DNA from: Gammaproteobacteria bacterium 28-57-27
GTDB lineage: Bacteria; Pseudomonadota; Gammaproteobacteria; Halothiobacillales; Halothiobacillaceae
DNA: 64,000 bases
Assembly (NCBI GenBank): GCA_002281735.1
Contig: NCGK01000001.1
Location: forward strand, 1-64,000
Direction: 5' to 3'
The notes under the pieces: generated by a model
What the model was told of the DNA's origin: nothing
What the model saw: only the letters and a program-made list of their open reading frames with translations
Databases searched by the model: none
In this document: piece by piece, positions 1 through 8,646 of the stretch
Numbering within the stretch: position 1 is the stretch's first letter
How the letters are laid out: each line of letters opens with the position of its first letter
Made by a program: the position numbers and the translations under genes

Positions 1-480
1 GGACGGCCTTGCCGGAGGCGCTTTGTTCACGGCTTGCCCGCAGGGCGACCCCACGGGGCGTGTTCTTTTGGTTACTTTTCTTGCACGAGCAAGAAAAGTG
101 ACTCGCCCGTAGCCAACGCTATTGGCAACGAAGCATCTGCGTCAAGACGGGCGAAAAAGCCCACGAGCCGTTCTAGTGCGGTGGTATTGTTTCGCCCGTT
201 TTTAAGGTGAAGCTTCGTACAAAGCATGGTTGCCACGGGCGAGTAACTTTCTTTGCTTGCACAAAGAAAGTCACCAAAGAAATGCACCCCGCTGAAGCCG
301 CCCTGCGGGCAAGCCGTGGACTGACCTGCTCCAGCCGGGTCGTCTCAACGCGACGTCCTGTCGCGATGAGACTAAATGCGCCATCCATGGCGCTTTTACC
401 CGGCTTCCGCAGGCCAGCCCACGGCGGCTTCAAAGGGGGAGCGAAAACCCTGCCACTTGCTGTGGCGAGTACGTCAAACC
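1..480. repeat. Mosaic intergenic repeat, copy A
   Basis: There is no credible gene here. Bases 1-90 recur almost exactly at about 2810-2899, and 241-470 recur at about 2898-3125. Bases 370-465 also recur in inverted orientation at 2608-2702. Runs such as ACTTTCTTTGC..GCACAAAGAAAGT form hairpins. Short reading frames through it are repeat-derived and not conserved proteins. Copy A carries about 145 extra bases between its two halves compared with copy B. The remaining bases to 548 show no feature apart from the ribosome-binding site of the next gene. Confidence 0.75.
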
Positions 481-548
481 TTCGTTTTGTAAACACCCTC
501 CCAGTCGCATGGGCTCAACCCCACCACGATCAATAGAGGACTACTTCG

Positions 549-1292
549 ATGAATGAAACTTCCGTTGACTCACCTATCACCAATCGCGATGTCGCCCTGC
601 GCGTCGGGCTGGCCGCCCGCGCCTTGCCGGGTGTCGATGTACGCGCTTTCGTCAACGCACTGGGCGCACGCTTTGGCACGCCGCTAAGCAGTGAAAGTCT
701 GGCGCGTGTCACCGTCACCGACATCAAAGCCTTGTTGCAGGGTGATGAAATCGTCGATCCGGGTATGGATAGCGAAGCCCTCAAATCCGCTGTGCGCCAT
801 CTTTGGGGCGAAGGCGTCGAAGGCAGTGACCTGCCCGTGGCTCAGCCTTATGCCGAAGGCGATATGCCCAGCTCGTTGCGCGTGGCCGTGGCCTCGAATA
901 CAGGCGAGAATCTGGATGGCCATTTTGGCTCCTGCGTGCGCTTTCTGGTGTATCAGGTCGATCCTGAAACGGTGCGCCTGATTGATGTGCGTTCCGCCTT
1001 GGATGCTGACGAAGCGGAAGACAAAAATGCTGCGCGTGCGGCACTGATCGCCGACTGCAACGTGGTGTATGTGCAATCCATCGGTGGCCCGGCGGCGGCC
1101 AAAGTGGTGCGTGTCGATGTGCATCCGATCAAGTTCCCTGCGGGTGGCGCGGCGCAAGAGGCGCTGGAAAAACTGCAGGCCTCGATGCACCAGCCGCCGC
1201 CCTGGCTGGCGCGCATCATGGGCGTGGAGGCCACAAGCCTGGCGCGCTTCCGCACTGAGGAGGAGGAGGATGACGACGAGGTGACATCATGA
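549..1292 (+). CDS. nafY: NafY/NifY-type FeMo-cofactor insertion chaperone
   Basis: This 247-aa protein belongs to the NifX/NifY/NafY family, which binds FeMo-co or its precursor NifB-co and holds apo-dinitrogenase ready for cofactor insertion. Residues about 10-95 look like the helical NafY N-terminal domain. Residues about 108-215 are the dinitrogenase iron-molybdenum cofactor-binding fold. The motif DGHFGSC contains His125, which aligns with the cofactor-ligating His121 of Azotobacter NafY. The C-terminus is very acidic (EEEEDDDEV). It overlaps the next gene by ATGA, so it heads a coupled three-gene set. nifHDK are presumably upstream, outside the window. NifY and NafY cannot be separated with certainty; the two-domain length favours NafY. 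Confidence 0.85.
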   Translation: MNETSVDSPITNRDVALRVGLAARALPGVDVRAFVNALGARFGTPLSSESLARVTVTDIKALLQGDEIVDPGMDSEALKSAVRHLWGEGVEGSDLPVAQPYAEGDMPSSLRVAVASNTGENLDGHFGSCVRFLVYQVDPETVRLIDVRSALDADEAEDKNAARAALIADCNVVYVQSIGGPAAAKVVRVDVHPIKFPAGGAAQEALEKLQASMHQPPPWLARIMGVEATSLARFRTEEEEDDDEVTS

Positions 1293-1600
1293 ATGCCGCG
1301 GCGCCCGTCCTTAGCCAAGAACGTCTGGATGAGATAAGCCATGCCATAAGCCAGGCGCAGGCATCCATCGGCATGGCGGATGATCTGCTGCTGCGCCTGC
1401 GCGCCGACTATCCAGAGCTGCGCTTCAGTCAGTGCAGCGAGGATGACATCCCGGCGCGCCTGCAACCGGTGCTTGCCGCCGAGGGCTTCGATCTTTACCT
1501 GATGGACACCCGCGAGCATTGCATCACCCTGAGCAACGATCTGGATACCGCCAGCGGGGTGGTCATCGCTTGGCGCAACGACGACGGAAGTGACACATGA
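1289..1600 (+). CDS. Nif-associated small protein, possibly DUF6129-like
   Basis: A 103-aa acidic soluble protein with no signal peptide or membrane segment. Its start overlaps the nafY stop (ATGA) and its stop overlaps the next start (ATGA), so the three genes are translationally coupled. I do not recognise a catalytic motif. Position and size recall the small orf1 that follows nifTY in the Azotobacter vinelandii major nif cluster, and I believe a DUF6129 family occupies this place, but I cannot verify that. A role in nitrogenase maturation is inferred from context only. The reading frame is confident; the function is unknown. Confidence 0.7.
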   Translation: MNAAAPVLSQERLDEISHAISQAQASIGMADDLLLRLRADYPELRFSQCSEDDIPARLQPVLAAEGFDLYLMDTREHCITLSNDLDTASGVVIAWRNDDGSDT

Positions 1601-2595
1601 ACCGGGTGTTGCTGCAAGAAGGACGCTATGCCTTGGAGCGCCTGTGCCGCGAAACCCCGGTATCCGATCAACATGCGTTGCTGCTGCAAGCTTTGGCAGA
1701 ACTCTGGCCGCGCTGGAACTTCCGCCATGCCTTGACGCGCGGCGGCTGGCATCGCCCAGGGCGGGTTTACGACGCGCAGGGCGATCTGCTGGCCGAAGAT
1801 GCCGAAGCCTGGATCGAACAGGCTTGGTTGGATTGCGGCGAAGAGAGCGCAGCCTTTTGCGAGTGCTATCTTGAGCGGGGGCTGCAACTTTCGCGCTTTG
1901 AAGGGCGCACGCATTTTTTTGTCGCGGCCTATGGCAAAAAGGCCGAGCAGTTCATCCAGCTCGAAATCGAAGAGCTGTGCGAACTGATTGATCGCCCGCT
2001 GCTTGATCCCGCACACCTGCCCAACGAACTCGACGAGCTGCTAGAGCCGCCACACCACACCCAGCACACGCCACGTTGCGTGCTGGGTGAGACGCGCTAC
2101 CGTTTCCGTCGCGTCACCGACATGGCCGAGTTTTTGGCACGCCTGCGCGGGCAGCGTCCGGATGCGCCACCCGCCTGCCGTTTCGTCGAAGAATGGAACC
2201 AGTCCAGCAGCGCCGCAAAAGCCCTCTGCGCGCATTGGGTGTTCGCGCTGGCCGAGCATCTTGATCGCTTCAAGCAGCCGGTACTCAATGCCCGTCCTTT
2301 GTCACTGGATGCGGGTGAGCCTATGGATGGCGTTTTTGCCACACCCTCGACCAAGCCTTCTGGCATCGTCGATGAGGACGAGGACGAAGGTCTACAACGC
2401 GCCGAGGCCATTCGCACCTTCGACCGCCAGCGCGGCTATTCCGCTGCCTGGTATTTCCACATGCTGGCGGGCGCAGGTGTGCCCACTGCACTGGCGGCGC
2501 GCGTAGGTGAGGATATGGCGCGCGGTTTGAGTTATTTGCCGGAGCGCGATGCCAGCTTGCTGGCGCAGTGGCTTGATCGGCCTTATACCTTGTAA
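1597..2595 (+). CDS. Nif-associated protein of unknown function (332 aa)
   Basis: A 332-aa cytoplasmic protein rich in Trp, Glu and Leu, with no signal peptide, no Cys-rich cluster and no recognisable catalytic motif. The N-terminal 160 residues contain repeated acidic helices (for example QLEIEELCELIDRPL). The middle has the acidic linker VDEDEDEGLQ and the C-terminus ends in SLLAQWLDRPYTL. Its ATG overlaps the preceding stop by four bases, tying it to nafY. The position matches the larger unknown gene between nifY and nifE in Azotobacter-type clusters. No function is assigned. Downstream lie 640 bases of repeat and the nifE promoter. Confidence 0.75.
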   Translation: MNRVLLQEGRYALERLCRETPVSDQHALLLQALAELWPRWNFRHALTRGGWHRPGRVYDAQGDLLAEDAEAWIEQAWLDCGEESAAFCECYLERGLQLSRFEGRTHFFVAAYGKKAEQFIQLEIEELCELIDRPLLDPAHLPNELDELLEPPHHTQHTPRCVLGETRYRFRRVTDMAEFLARLRGQRPDAPPACRFVEEWNQSSSAAKALCAHWVFALAEHLDRFKQPVLNARPLSLDAGEPMDGVFATPSTKPSGIVDEDEDEGLQRAEAIRTFDRQRGYSAAWYFHMLAGAGVPTALAARVGEDMARGLSYLPERDASLLAQWLDRPYTL

Positions 2596-2607
2596 GTGGG
2601 GGTAAGG

Positions 2608-3130
2608 ACTCGCCACGGCGAGTCGCAGGGTTTTCATTCCCCCTTTGAAGCCGCCGTGGACTGGCCTGCGGAAGCCGGGTAAAAGCGCCATGGATGGCAG
2701 AGTGGTTTTCCCTCCCCTTTGGGGTCGCCGTGAACGAAGTGCTGGAGGCATGGTAAACAGGCCATGGATGGCCTGTTTAGTCCCATCGCAACATGGATGT
2801 TGCGTTGGGACGGCCTTGCCGGAGGCGCTTTGTTCACGGCTTGCCCGCAGGGCGACCCCACGGGGCGTGTTCTTTTGGTTACTTTTCTTGCACGAGCGTA
2901 ACTTTCTTTGCGTGCACAAAGAAAGTCACCAAAGAAATGCACCCCAGTGAAGCCGCCCTGCGGGCAAGCCGTGGCCTGACCTGCTCCAGCCGGGTCGCCT
3001 CGACGCGACATCCATGTCGCGACGAGGCTAAATGCGCCATCCATGGCGCTTTTACCCAGCTTCCACAGGCCAGTCCACGGCGGCTTCAAAGGGGACACGA
3101 AAACCCCGCTGCTGGCTGCGGCTTGTCCGC
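2608..3130. repeat. Mosaic intergenic repeat, copy B, with inverted ends
   Basis: The left arm (2608-2702) is an inverted copy of the right arm (about 3030-3125). Both contain the palindromic CGCCATCCATGGCG-type core and a segment ending in CGGCTTCAAAGG. Between them lies a second copy of the module at 1-90 and 241-360. The layout, inverted ends around a variable interior, resembles a non-autonomous interspersed element. It fills the gap between the unknown gene ending at 2595 and the nifE regulatory region. No gene is seen in it. Confidence 0.75.
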
Positions 3131-3175
3131 TAAACCCCCTGTTGCAAACACACCCTATAACCATTCTGTGGGGAT

Positions 3176-3191
3176 TGTCGCATTTACGACA
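3176..3191 (+). promoter_or_regulatory. NifA upstream activator sequence of nifE
   Basis: The sequence TGT-CGCATTTACG-ACA matches the NifA consensus TGT-N10-ACA exactly. It is centred about 80 bases before the start expected from the sigma54 promoter at 3237-3252, the usual distance for NifA activation by DNA looping. Confidence 0.75.
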
Positions 3192-3236
3192 GCGCCTTCT
3201 GATATTGAAGTACATTAAAAACAAAGACTTATGTTG

Positions 3237-3252
3237 TGGCACGCGGTTTGCT
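3237..3252 (+). promoter_or_regulatory. Sigma54 -24/-12 promoter of the nifENX operon
   Basis: TGGCACGCGGTTTGCT matches the sigma54 consensus TGGCAC-N5-TTGCT. It lies 55 bases before the nifE start and has a NifA site upstream, so expression of nifENX and the coupled genes should follow nitrogen limitation. Confidence 0.9.
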
Positions 3253-3306
3253 TAAAACACATGCAGAGTCTGGGTCAATGTTTGAAAATGGGGGAGGGGT
3301 AGTGAC

Positions 3307-4824
3307 ATGAAGGCTTCAGAAGTTGCCGAATTGCTCAACGAGCCTGCCTGTGCGCACAACAAGAAGGAAAAATCGGGCTGCGCCCGTCCCAAGCCTGGGG
3401 CGTCTGCGGGTGGATGTGCCTTCGACGGCGCGCAGATTGCGCTGTTGCCGATTGCCGATGTGGCGCATATCGTGCATGGCCCCATTGCCTGCGCGGGCAA
3501 CTCCTGGAACAACCGTGGCACGCGCTCCTCCGGGCCGACTCTGTACAAAATTGGCATGACCACCGACCTGACCGAACAGGACGTGATTATGGGGCGCGGC
3601 GAAAAGCGCCTGTTCCACTCGATCAAGCAGGCCATTGATAACTACAACCCTGCGGCGGTGTTTATCTACAACACCTGCGTCACCGCCCTGATCGGCGACG
3701 ATGTGGACGCTACCTGCAAGGCGGCGACCGAACGCTGGGGCGTGCCGGTGGTGCCGGTGGATGCAGCCGGTTTCTATGGCACCAAGAACCTGGGCAACCG
3801 CATTGGCGGTGAGGCCATGTTCAAGTACGTGATCGGCACGCGCGAGCCTGATCCAGTGCCAAGCGAAGTGGTGCGCGACTATGCCGAGCGCGGTATCTGC
3901 ATCCACGACATCAATCTGATTGGCGAATACAACATTGTCGGCGAGTTCTGGCATGTCGCACCGCTGTTCGATGAGCTGGGGTTGCGCATTCTGTGCACCC
4001 TTTCCGGCGACGCGCGTTTCCATGAAGTGCAGGCCATGCACCGCGCCCAGGCCAATATGGTGGTCTGTGCCAAGGCGCTGCTCAATGTGGCGCGCAAGCT
4101 GGAAGACAACTTCGGCATTCCTTATTTTGAGGGCAGTTTCTATGGCATTGAGGACACCTCGCGCGCTCTGCGCGACTTTGCCCGCCTGCTGAATGACCCC
4201 GATCTGACGGTACGCACCGAGGCGCTGATTGCGCGTGAAGAGGCGCGAGTGCATGAGTTGCTGGAGCCATGGCGTGCGCGCCTGAGCGGCAAGCGCGTGC
4301 TGTTGAATACCGGCGGGGTGAAGTCCTGGTCGGTGGTGTCCGCTTTGCAGGATCTGGGCATGGACGTGGTCGCCACGGGTACCGGCAAGTCCACCGAGGA
4401 AGACAAGGCGCGCATCCGTGAATTGATGGGCGAGGACGCGAAAATGCTCAAGGGCGAGGGCGCGCGCGAGCTGCTCGACACCTGCTACGAGCTGGGTGCC
4501 GACATCATGATCGCGGGCGGGCGCAGCCTGTACACCGCACTCAAGGCGCGTATGCCTTTCCTCGATAGCAACCAGGAACGCGAATTTGCTTACGCGGGCT
4601 ACACCGGCATGGTCGAACTGGCGCGCCAGATCGCCCTCAGTCTGGAAAGCCCGGTGTGGGCACAGGTGCGCGCCGATGCGCCCTGGGCGTCACAAAAGCG
4701 TGTTACCGGCGTGGCGCATTGCGCGCTGGAGCCGGAGGACGTTACCGACGAGGAGGGCGACAAAGCGCCTGAGCCGGTCATTCTGACCGCCGATTTTCTA
4801 CCGCCTTTTGCCGTGGGAGCCTGA
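3307..4824 (+). CDS. nifE: Nitrogenase FeMo-cofactor scaffold NifE
   Basis: NifE (505 aa) pairs with NifN to form the scaffold on which NifB-co is converted to FeMo-co with molybdenum and homocitrate. It is homologous to NifD. Cys37, Cys62 ([10 protein letters not shown]) and Cys124 ([11 protein letters not shown]) are at the positions of the NifE ligands of the interface [4Fe-4S] cluster in Azotobacter. Length is a little above the usual 470-480 aa, with a C-terminal extension of acidic and proline-rich residues. It is the first gene after a sigma54 promoter, and nifN follows after a 3-base gap. Confidence 0.97.
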   Translation: MKASEVAELLNEPACAHNKKEKSGCARPKPGASAGGCAFDGAQIALLPIADVAHIVHGPIACAGNSWNNRGTRSSGPTLYKIGMTTDLTEQDVIMGRGEKRLFHSIKQAIDNYNPAAVFIYNTCVTALIGDDVDATCKAATERWGVPVVPVDAAGFYGTKNLGNRIGGEAMFKYVIGTREPDPVPSEVVRDYAERGICIHDINLIGEYNIVGEFWHVAPLFDELGLRILCTLSGDARFHEVQAMHRAQANMVVCAKALLNVARKLEDNFGIPYFEGSFYGIEDTSRALRDFARLLNDPDLTVRTEALIAREEARVHELLEPWRARLSGKRVLLNTGGVKSWSVVSALQDLGMDVVATGTGKSTEEDKARIRELMGEDAKMLKGEGARELLDTCYELGADIMIAGGRSLYTALKARMPFLDSNQEREFAYAGYTGMVELARQIALSLESPVWAQVRADAPWASQKRVTGVAHCALEPEDVTDEEGDKAPEPVILTADFLPPFAVGA

Positions 4825-4827
4825 ACC

Positions 4828-6225
4828 ATGCCCGAGATCATCAAACGCAGCAAAGCGCTGTCTGTCAATCCGCTGAAAACCAGCGCGCCGACCGGTGCGT
4901 CGCTGGCCTTCCTTGGTGTGCGTCGCTGTATGCCCATGCTGCATGGCGCGCTGGGCTGCACCGCCTTTGCCAAAGTGTTTTTCGTGCGCCACTTCCGCGA
5001 GCCGATTCCGCTGCAAACCACGGCCATGGATCAAGCCTCGACGGTGTTGGGTGCGGATGACAACGTGATTCAAGGGCTGGCCACCCTGTGCGCCAAGTCC
5101 AAGCCGGACATGATCGGCCTGCCGACCACCGGGCTGTCAGAAACCCAGGGTACGGATATTCATGGTCTGGTGACACGCTTTCGCAGCGAATATCCGCAGT
5201 ACGCGCACATTGCGGTGGTGCCGGTGAATACCCCGGATTACACCGGCTGCCTGGAATCGGGTTATGCCGATGCGGTCAAGGCCATGATCGACGTGCTGGT
5301 GCCCGAAAGTCGCGAGCTGGAGAAACGGGCGGATCAGGTGAATATCCTCGCCGGAGCCTCGCTGACGCCGGGCGACATCGAGGCTCTGCGCGAGATGGCC
5401 GCCGACTTCGGCTTGAGCGCCATCATCCTGCCGGATATTGGCGACTCGATGGATGGGCATCTGATTGAGGATGACTTCAATCCACTCACCGTCGGAGGTA
5501 CGCCGGTGGAGGACATTGCGCGCATGGGCGATTCCGTGGCCACGCTGACCATCGGGCGTTCGCTGTGGCCAGCCGCCGAGCTGTTGGAGCGCCGCACGGG
5601 CGCGCCGGATTTCCGCTTCGATAGCCTGCTCGGACTGGAGGCGGTGGACGCCTTTGTCATGGCCTTGTCCGAGATTTCCGGCAAACCCGTGTCTGCGCGC
5701 CTGGAGCGCCAGCGCGCGCAATTGCAGGACGCGATGGTCGATACCCACTTCATGATGGGCTTTGCGCGCGTCGGCATGGCCGCTGACCCCGACCTGCTGC
5801 TGGCCTTGAGCCGACTGGTGCGCAGCATGGGCGGCGAGGTGGTGGCGGCGGTCGCTCCGGCGCGCGGCCCGGCCTTGGCGCATGTCGCCGCCGACGAGGT
5901 GCATCTGGGCGATCTGGAGGATCTGGAAACGCTGTGCGGCGAGCGCAAGGCCGAGCTCATTATTGGCTCATCCCATGCCGTGCCCGCCGCGCAGCGCCTT
6001 GGCATACCCATCCTGCGTGCGGGCTTTCCGCTCTACGATCAGGTTGGCGGTTTTCAACGCACCTGGGTGGGCTATCGTGGCACGCGCCAGGCTCTGTTCG
6101 ATCTGGCAAATCTGAGGCTGGAACATCATGCGCAGCATCACGAACTCACCCCCTACCACTCCCGCTTCCGCCAAGCCGACACAGCCGGTGTTGCGACATT
6201 TGCGGCGAGTGGAACCTTCCACTGA
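4828..6225 (+). CDS. nifN: Nitrogenase FeMo-cofactor scaffold NifN
   Basis: NifN (465 aa) is the beta-type partner of NifE in the alpha2-beta2 cofactor scaffold and is homologous to NifK. Cys44 (GALGCTAFAKVFF) is at the position of the single NifN ligand to the interface cluster. HFREPIPLQTTAMDQ and LPTTGLSETQGTDI are typical NifN blocks. The length is normal. The start ATG follows the nifE stop by 3 bases, and the stop at 6225 lies just before nifX, so both are on the nifE transcript. Confidence 0.97.
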   Translation: MPEIIKRSKALSVNPLKTSAPTGASLAFLGVRRCMPMLHGALGCTAFAKVFFVRHFREPIPLQTTAMDQASTVLGADDNVIQGLATLCAKSKPDMIGLPTTGLSETQGTDIHGLVTRFRSEYPQYAHIAVVPVNTPDYTGCLESGYADAVKAMIDVLVPESRELEKRADQVNILAGASLTPGDIEALREMAADFGLSAIILPDIGDSMDGHLIEDDFNPLTVGGTPVEDIARMGDSVATLTIGRSLWPAAELLERRTGAPDFRFDSLLGLEAVDAFVMALSEISGKPVSARLERQRAQLQDAMVDTHFMMGFARVGMAADPDLLLALSRLVRSMGGEVVAAVAPARGPALAHVAADEVHLGDLEDLETLCGERKAELIIGSSHAVPAAQRLGIPILRAGFPLYDQVGGFQRTWVGYRGTRQALFDLANLRLEHHAQHHELTPYHSRFRQADTAGVATFAASGTFH

Positions 6226-6238
6226 GGGGATGCGAAAA

Positions 6239-6670
6239 ATGACCACCTTACGTATCGCCTTCGCCACGACTGACCGCAAACACGTCGATCAGCATTTCGG
6301 CGCGGCGTTGGCTTTTGCCATTTACTCGGTGAATGCCGAGAGCGCGCAGCTGGAAGAAATCGCCGAATTTTCGCCGCAGGCGATGGACGGCAACGAGGAC
6401 AAGCTGACGCCGAAAATCGCCCTGCTGGAAGGCTGTGCGGCCATGTACTGCCAGGCGGTCGGTGCGTCGGCGATGCAGCAGCTGATGGCGCGCGGCATTC
6501 ACCCGCTCAAGGTGGAGCAGGGCACGCCGATCAGCGAGCTGCTGACCCAGTTGCGCCAGGAGATGCGCGACGGTGCCAAGGGTTGGCTGGCCAAGGCCAT
6601 GCAGCGCGCCGAACAGCCGCGTGATGCCACGCGTTTCGACAGCATGCTCGACGAGGGTTGGCAGGAATGA
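6239..6670 (+). CDS. nifX: FeMo-cofactor carrier NifX
   Basis: NifX (143 aa from this start) binds NifB-co and the VK cluster and shuttles them to NifEN. The single dinitrogenase FeMo-co-binding domain starts at once, with ATTDRKHVDQHFGAA carrying the family His (His19). The ATG at 6239 is chosen because the GAGGGG ribosome-binding site at 6224-6229 is 9 bases away. Starts at 6230 and 6128 are in frame, but the first touches the ribosome-binding site and the second would overlap nifN by nearly 100 bases. The stop overlaps the next gene by ATGA. Confidence 0.92.
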   Translation: MTTLRIAFATTDRKHVDQHFGAALAFAIYSVNAESAQLEEIAEFSPQAMDGNEDKLTPKIALLEGCAAMYCQAVGASAMQQLMARGIHPLKVEQGTPISELLTQLRQEMRDGAKGWLAKAMQRAEQPRDATRFDSMLDEGWQE

Positions 6671-7149
6671 TGACCGAACGCGCGCGCGTGGTTGCCCTCG
6701 ACGGCGGGAGCGCCATCGTTGAAGTCAGCATCAAGTCGGCCTGCGGCAGTTGCGGGCATGGCACCAGCTGCGGCATCACCACCCTGGGCAAGCTGGTGCG
6801 TCCGCGCCCGGCGCGCTGGCGCATGGAAAACCGCGCTGGGGCGCTTGTGGGCGACGAAGTTTTACTGGCGCTGGACGATGCCGCACTGAGCGTTGCAGCG
6901 GTATTTGCCTATTTGCCACCGCTATTCGGTCTATTGCTTGGCGCCGCGTTGGCCGAAGCCCAAGGCGCGGGCGATGGCGGCGTGGTGCTGGGTGCGCTCG
7001 CCGGTCTCGGCTTGGGTCTGCTCGCCGCGCGCTTCTTGTCCAATCGTGCAAGTTTAAGGCCGCACATGCTTTCTGTAGATGAATCCCGTGCTTACGCACA
7101 ACCGTTGTTGCAATCGCAACCTATTGTTTTTATGGAGAATAAGTCATGA
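6667..7149 (+). CDS. RseC/MucC-family membrane protein in the nif operon
   Basis: This 160-aa protein has the RseC (SoxR-reducing system) layout. The N-terminal domain carries CGSCGHGTSCG, with spaced cysteines able to bind an Fe-S cluster, followed by two hydrophobic segments (about residues 75-95 and 100-120). RseC proteins work with Rnf/Rsx membrane complexes. Here the gene is coupled on both sides (ATGA with nifX and with the DUF269 gene), so it is a stable operon member. The inference is a role with an Rnf complex that supplies low-potential electrons to nitrogenase. No rnf genes are in the window. The ATGATG at 6667 is preferred over a TTG at 6658. Confidence 0.8.
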   Translation: MMTERARVVALDGGSAIVEVSIKSACGSCGHGTSCGITTLGKLVRPRPARWRMENRAGALVGDEVLLALDDAALSVAAVFAYLPPLFGLLLGAALAEAQGAGDGGVVLGALAGLGLGLLAARFLSNRASLRPHMLSVDESRAYAQPLLQSQPIVFMENKS

Positions 7150-7628
7150 GTAATGTTGCTGCACCTGTCGTTGCCCCGGTCGCCGAAGAAGGCCTGATGA
7201 CCTCGACCTTTATCAAGGAAATGCTGCGCCAGACCCGTGCGCTGGATAGCTACGGCACCTACGACGGCTGGCCGACCGAGCGCGTGCTCGCGCCCTATAT
7301 CCTGACCAAGGAGCAGCGCCGCGAAATCCCGGTCATCGGCGACCCCGACGAAGTCACCCTGTCGCGTGTACGTGCCTTCTACAACGCCATTGCGGTGATG
7401 ATTGAAGGTGAGTGCAAGCTGATTGCCGTGCCCATGGTGAATATCACCCACGAAGGCTTTGGTCGCGCGCTGATTACCGTTGGCAAGCTGGTGGTGATGG
7501 ATCGCACCGTGCGTGATGCACACCGCTTTGGTTTCGACTCGTACTCCAAAATGAAGGACGAGGGCGACAAGCTGTTGTCGGTAGCGCTGGAAATCATCGG
7601 TAAATACCCGGATGTGGCCGGGCTTTGA
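7146..7628 (+). CDS. NifX-associated protein (DUF269)
   Basis: A 160-aa protein of the NifX-associated DUF269 family, found next to nifX in most diazotroph clusters (orf5 of Azotobacter). Diagnostic stretches are LRQTRALDSYGTYDGW and DRTVRDAHRFGFDS. It is soluble and lacks Cys motifs. A role in FeMo-co synthesis is generally assumed, but the biochemical activity is not established. It overlaps the RseC-like gene by ATGA and is followed by the DUF683 gene, its usual partner. Confidence 0.93.
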   Translation: MSNVAAPVVAPVAEEGLMTSTFIKEMLRQTRALDSYGTYDGWPTERVLAPYILTKEQRREIPVIGDPDEVTLSRVRAFYNAIAVMIEGECKLIAVPMVNITHEGFGRALITVGKLVVMDRTVRDAHRFGFDSYSKMKDEGDKLLSVALEIIGKYPDVAGL

Positions 7629-7646
7629 TTGCGGAGGACTGAGAGC

Positions 7647-7856
7647 ATGAGCGAAGAAGAGTTCAAGGCGCTGGAAAAAGAAGTGCGCAAGCTCAAGCGC
7701 ATTTCCCAGGAGTGGGCCTCGCAGTTGCATGACCTGGTGGAAGACCGCCTGCCTGCGGGTTACGAGGAACTTCCGGGCATGTCGCAGTCCGCCTACGAGG
7801 CCTGCCAGGCATGGGCTGAAGCGAATGCCAAGTTGATGGCCGCCCAAGGCGGCTGA
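7647..7856 (+). CDS. NifX-associated DUF683 (CCE_0567-family) protein
   Basis: A 69-aa helical protein of the DUF683/CCE_0567 family, the small partner that follows the DUF269 gene in nif clusters (orf6 of Azotobacter). The ATG at 7647 is used because GGAGGA at 7633-7638 sits 8 bases before it; an upstream TTG at 7629 is less likely. The sequence is a charged two-helix hairpin (SEEEFKALEKEVRKLKR and the LPAGYEELPGMS motif). Structures of family members suggest metal binding, but the function is unknown. Confidence 0.9.
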   Translation: MSEEEFKALEKEVRKLKRISQEWASQLHDLVEDRLPAGYEELPGMSQSAYEACQAWAEANAKLMAAQGG

Positions 7857-7865
7857 GGAGAGAAG

Positions 7866-8156
7866 ATGGAACCGATAACCGGATTGACGCGTGGCGGCGA
7901 GGTCTATACGCCCACGTTTGTAACTGACCTCAATCAGAAAACCTGTATTGCCTGCGGGCGTTGCTACAAGGTTTGCCCGCGCGATGTGTTCGAGCTGATC
8001 GAGCGCGAAGAAGATGAGCTGGACGAAGATCTGGACGACGACAACATGATGGTGATGGCGATTGCCGATGCGCTGGATTGCATCGGCTGTGGCGCGTGCA
8101 GCCGGGTGTGTCCGAAGAACTGCCATACGCATGAACCCATGCCGGTTGCGGCCTGA
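7866..8156 (+). CDS. fdxB: Nif-specific ferredoxin III (2[4Fe-4S])
   Basis: A 96-aa ferredoxin with two four-Cys motifs: Cys27-30-33-37 (CIACGRCYKVCPR) and Cys72-75-78-82 (CIGCGACSRVCPK). They are separated by an unusually acidic insert (EREEDELDEDLDDD), typical of nif-specific ferredoxin III. It is predicted to carry low-potential electrons for nitrogenase or cofactor assembly. It follows the DUF683 gene by 9 bases with AGGAGAGA as ribosome-binding site. Confidence 0.95.
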   Translation: MEPITGLTRGGEVYTPTFVTDLNQKTCIACGRCYKVCPRDVFELIEREEDELDEDLDDDNMMVMAIADALDCIGCGACSRVCPKNCHTHEPMPVAA

Positions 8157-8173
8157 ATCATGTGGGTCATTCG

Positions 8174-8626
8174 ATGATGAATCTTGCTAACCCCCCTGAT
8201 CTTGCTGATATGCGCCTGGTGATTTTTCACAAGCAGGCAACCAGTGCACGGCTGCGCTTTCTAAGCTTCAGCCATGGCCTGTTCGCCTTCGGTACGGTGG
8301 ATGATGATGTTGAACTTCTGGATGGAGAGGGCGCAGCCTCTTTAGCCTCGACGGTTGAGTGGCATCCGGCAGCCTTGCAGCGTATGGCGGAGGGCTATCT
8401 TGGCCTGGAGATGGGGGCTTTGTGCATGGAGCCGGAGTTTTATGGTGTGGTGCCAACCTCCAAGGGTGTGCTGCGTCTGCGTGCGCTGGCTTTGACCACA
8501 ATCGACCCGCCTTTTGAGGCTGCCGAACGCATCGGAGGGCGATTTATCAGTATTACCGAGGCGCGTGGCATGAAACCGCTCGAACGCGAGGCCTTGCGCC
8601 GCGTGTATGAGCATGTGATTGGGTAG
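8174..8626 (+). CDS. Nif-associated protein of unknown function
   Basis: A 150-aa soluble protein with no recognised domain. It has a single Cys (ALCMEPEF) and an Arg/Glu-rich C-terminus (ERIGGRFISITEARGMKPLE). It starts 17 bases after fdxB at an ATGATG; the ribosome-binding site is weak, so translation may depend on reinitiation. It is the last gene of the nifE transcript before a repeat element. Azotobacter clusters also carry small unknowns at this point. The reading frame is plausible from codon use and position; no function is proposed. Confidence 0.65.
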   Translation: MMNLANPPDLADMRLVIFHKQATSARLRFLSFSHGLFAFGTVDDDVELLDGEGAASLASTVEWHPAALQRMAEGYLGLEMGALCMEPEFYGVVPTSKGVLRLRALALTTIDPPFEAAERIGGRFISITEARGMKPLEREALRRVYEHVIG

Positions 8627-8646
8627 GCGCTGAATTATTCTGCGTT

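Noticed and set aside
207-536. Frames of 70-200 codons with VTFFACTKKVTKE-like peptides at both ends of 549-3250
   Set aside because: They run through the mosaic repeat on both strands and have no conserved start; they are repeat-derived.
3316-4254. Long antisense frames within nifE, nifN, the carboxylase and other GC-rich genes
   Set aside because: They mirror codon-position GC bias of the sense genes and lack family features.
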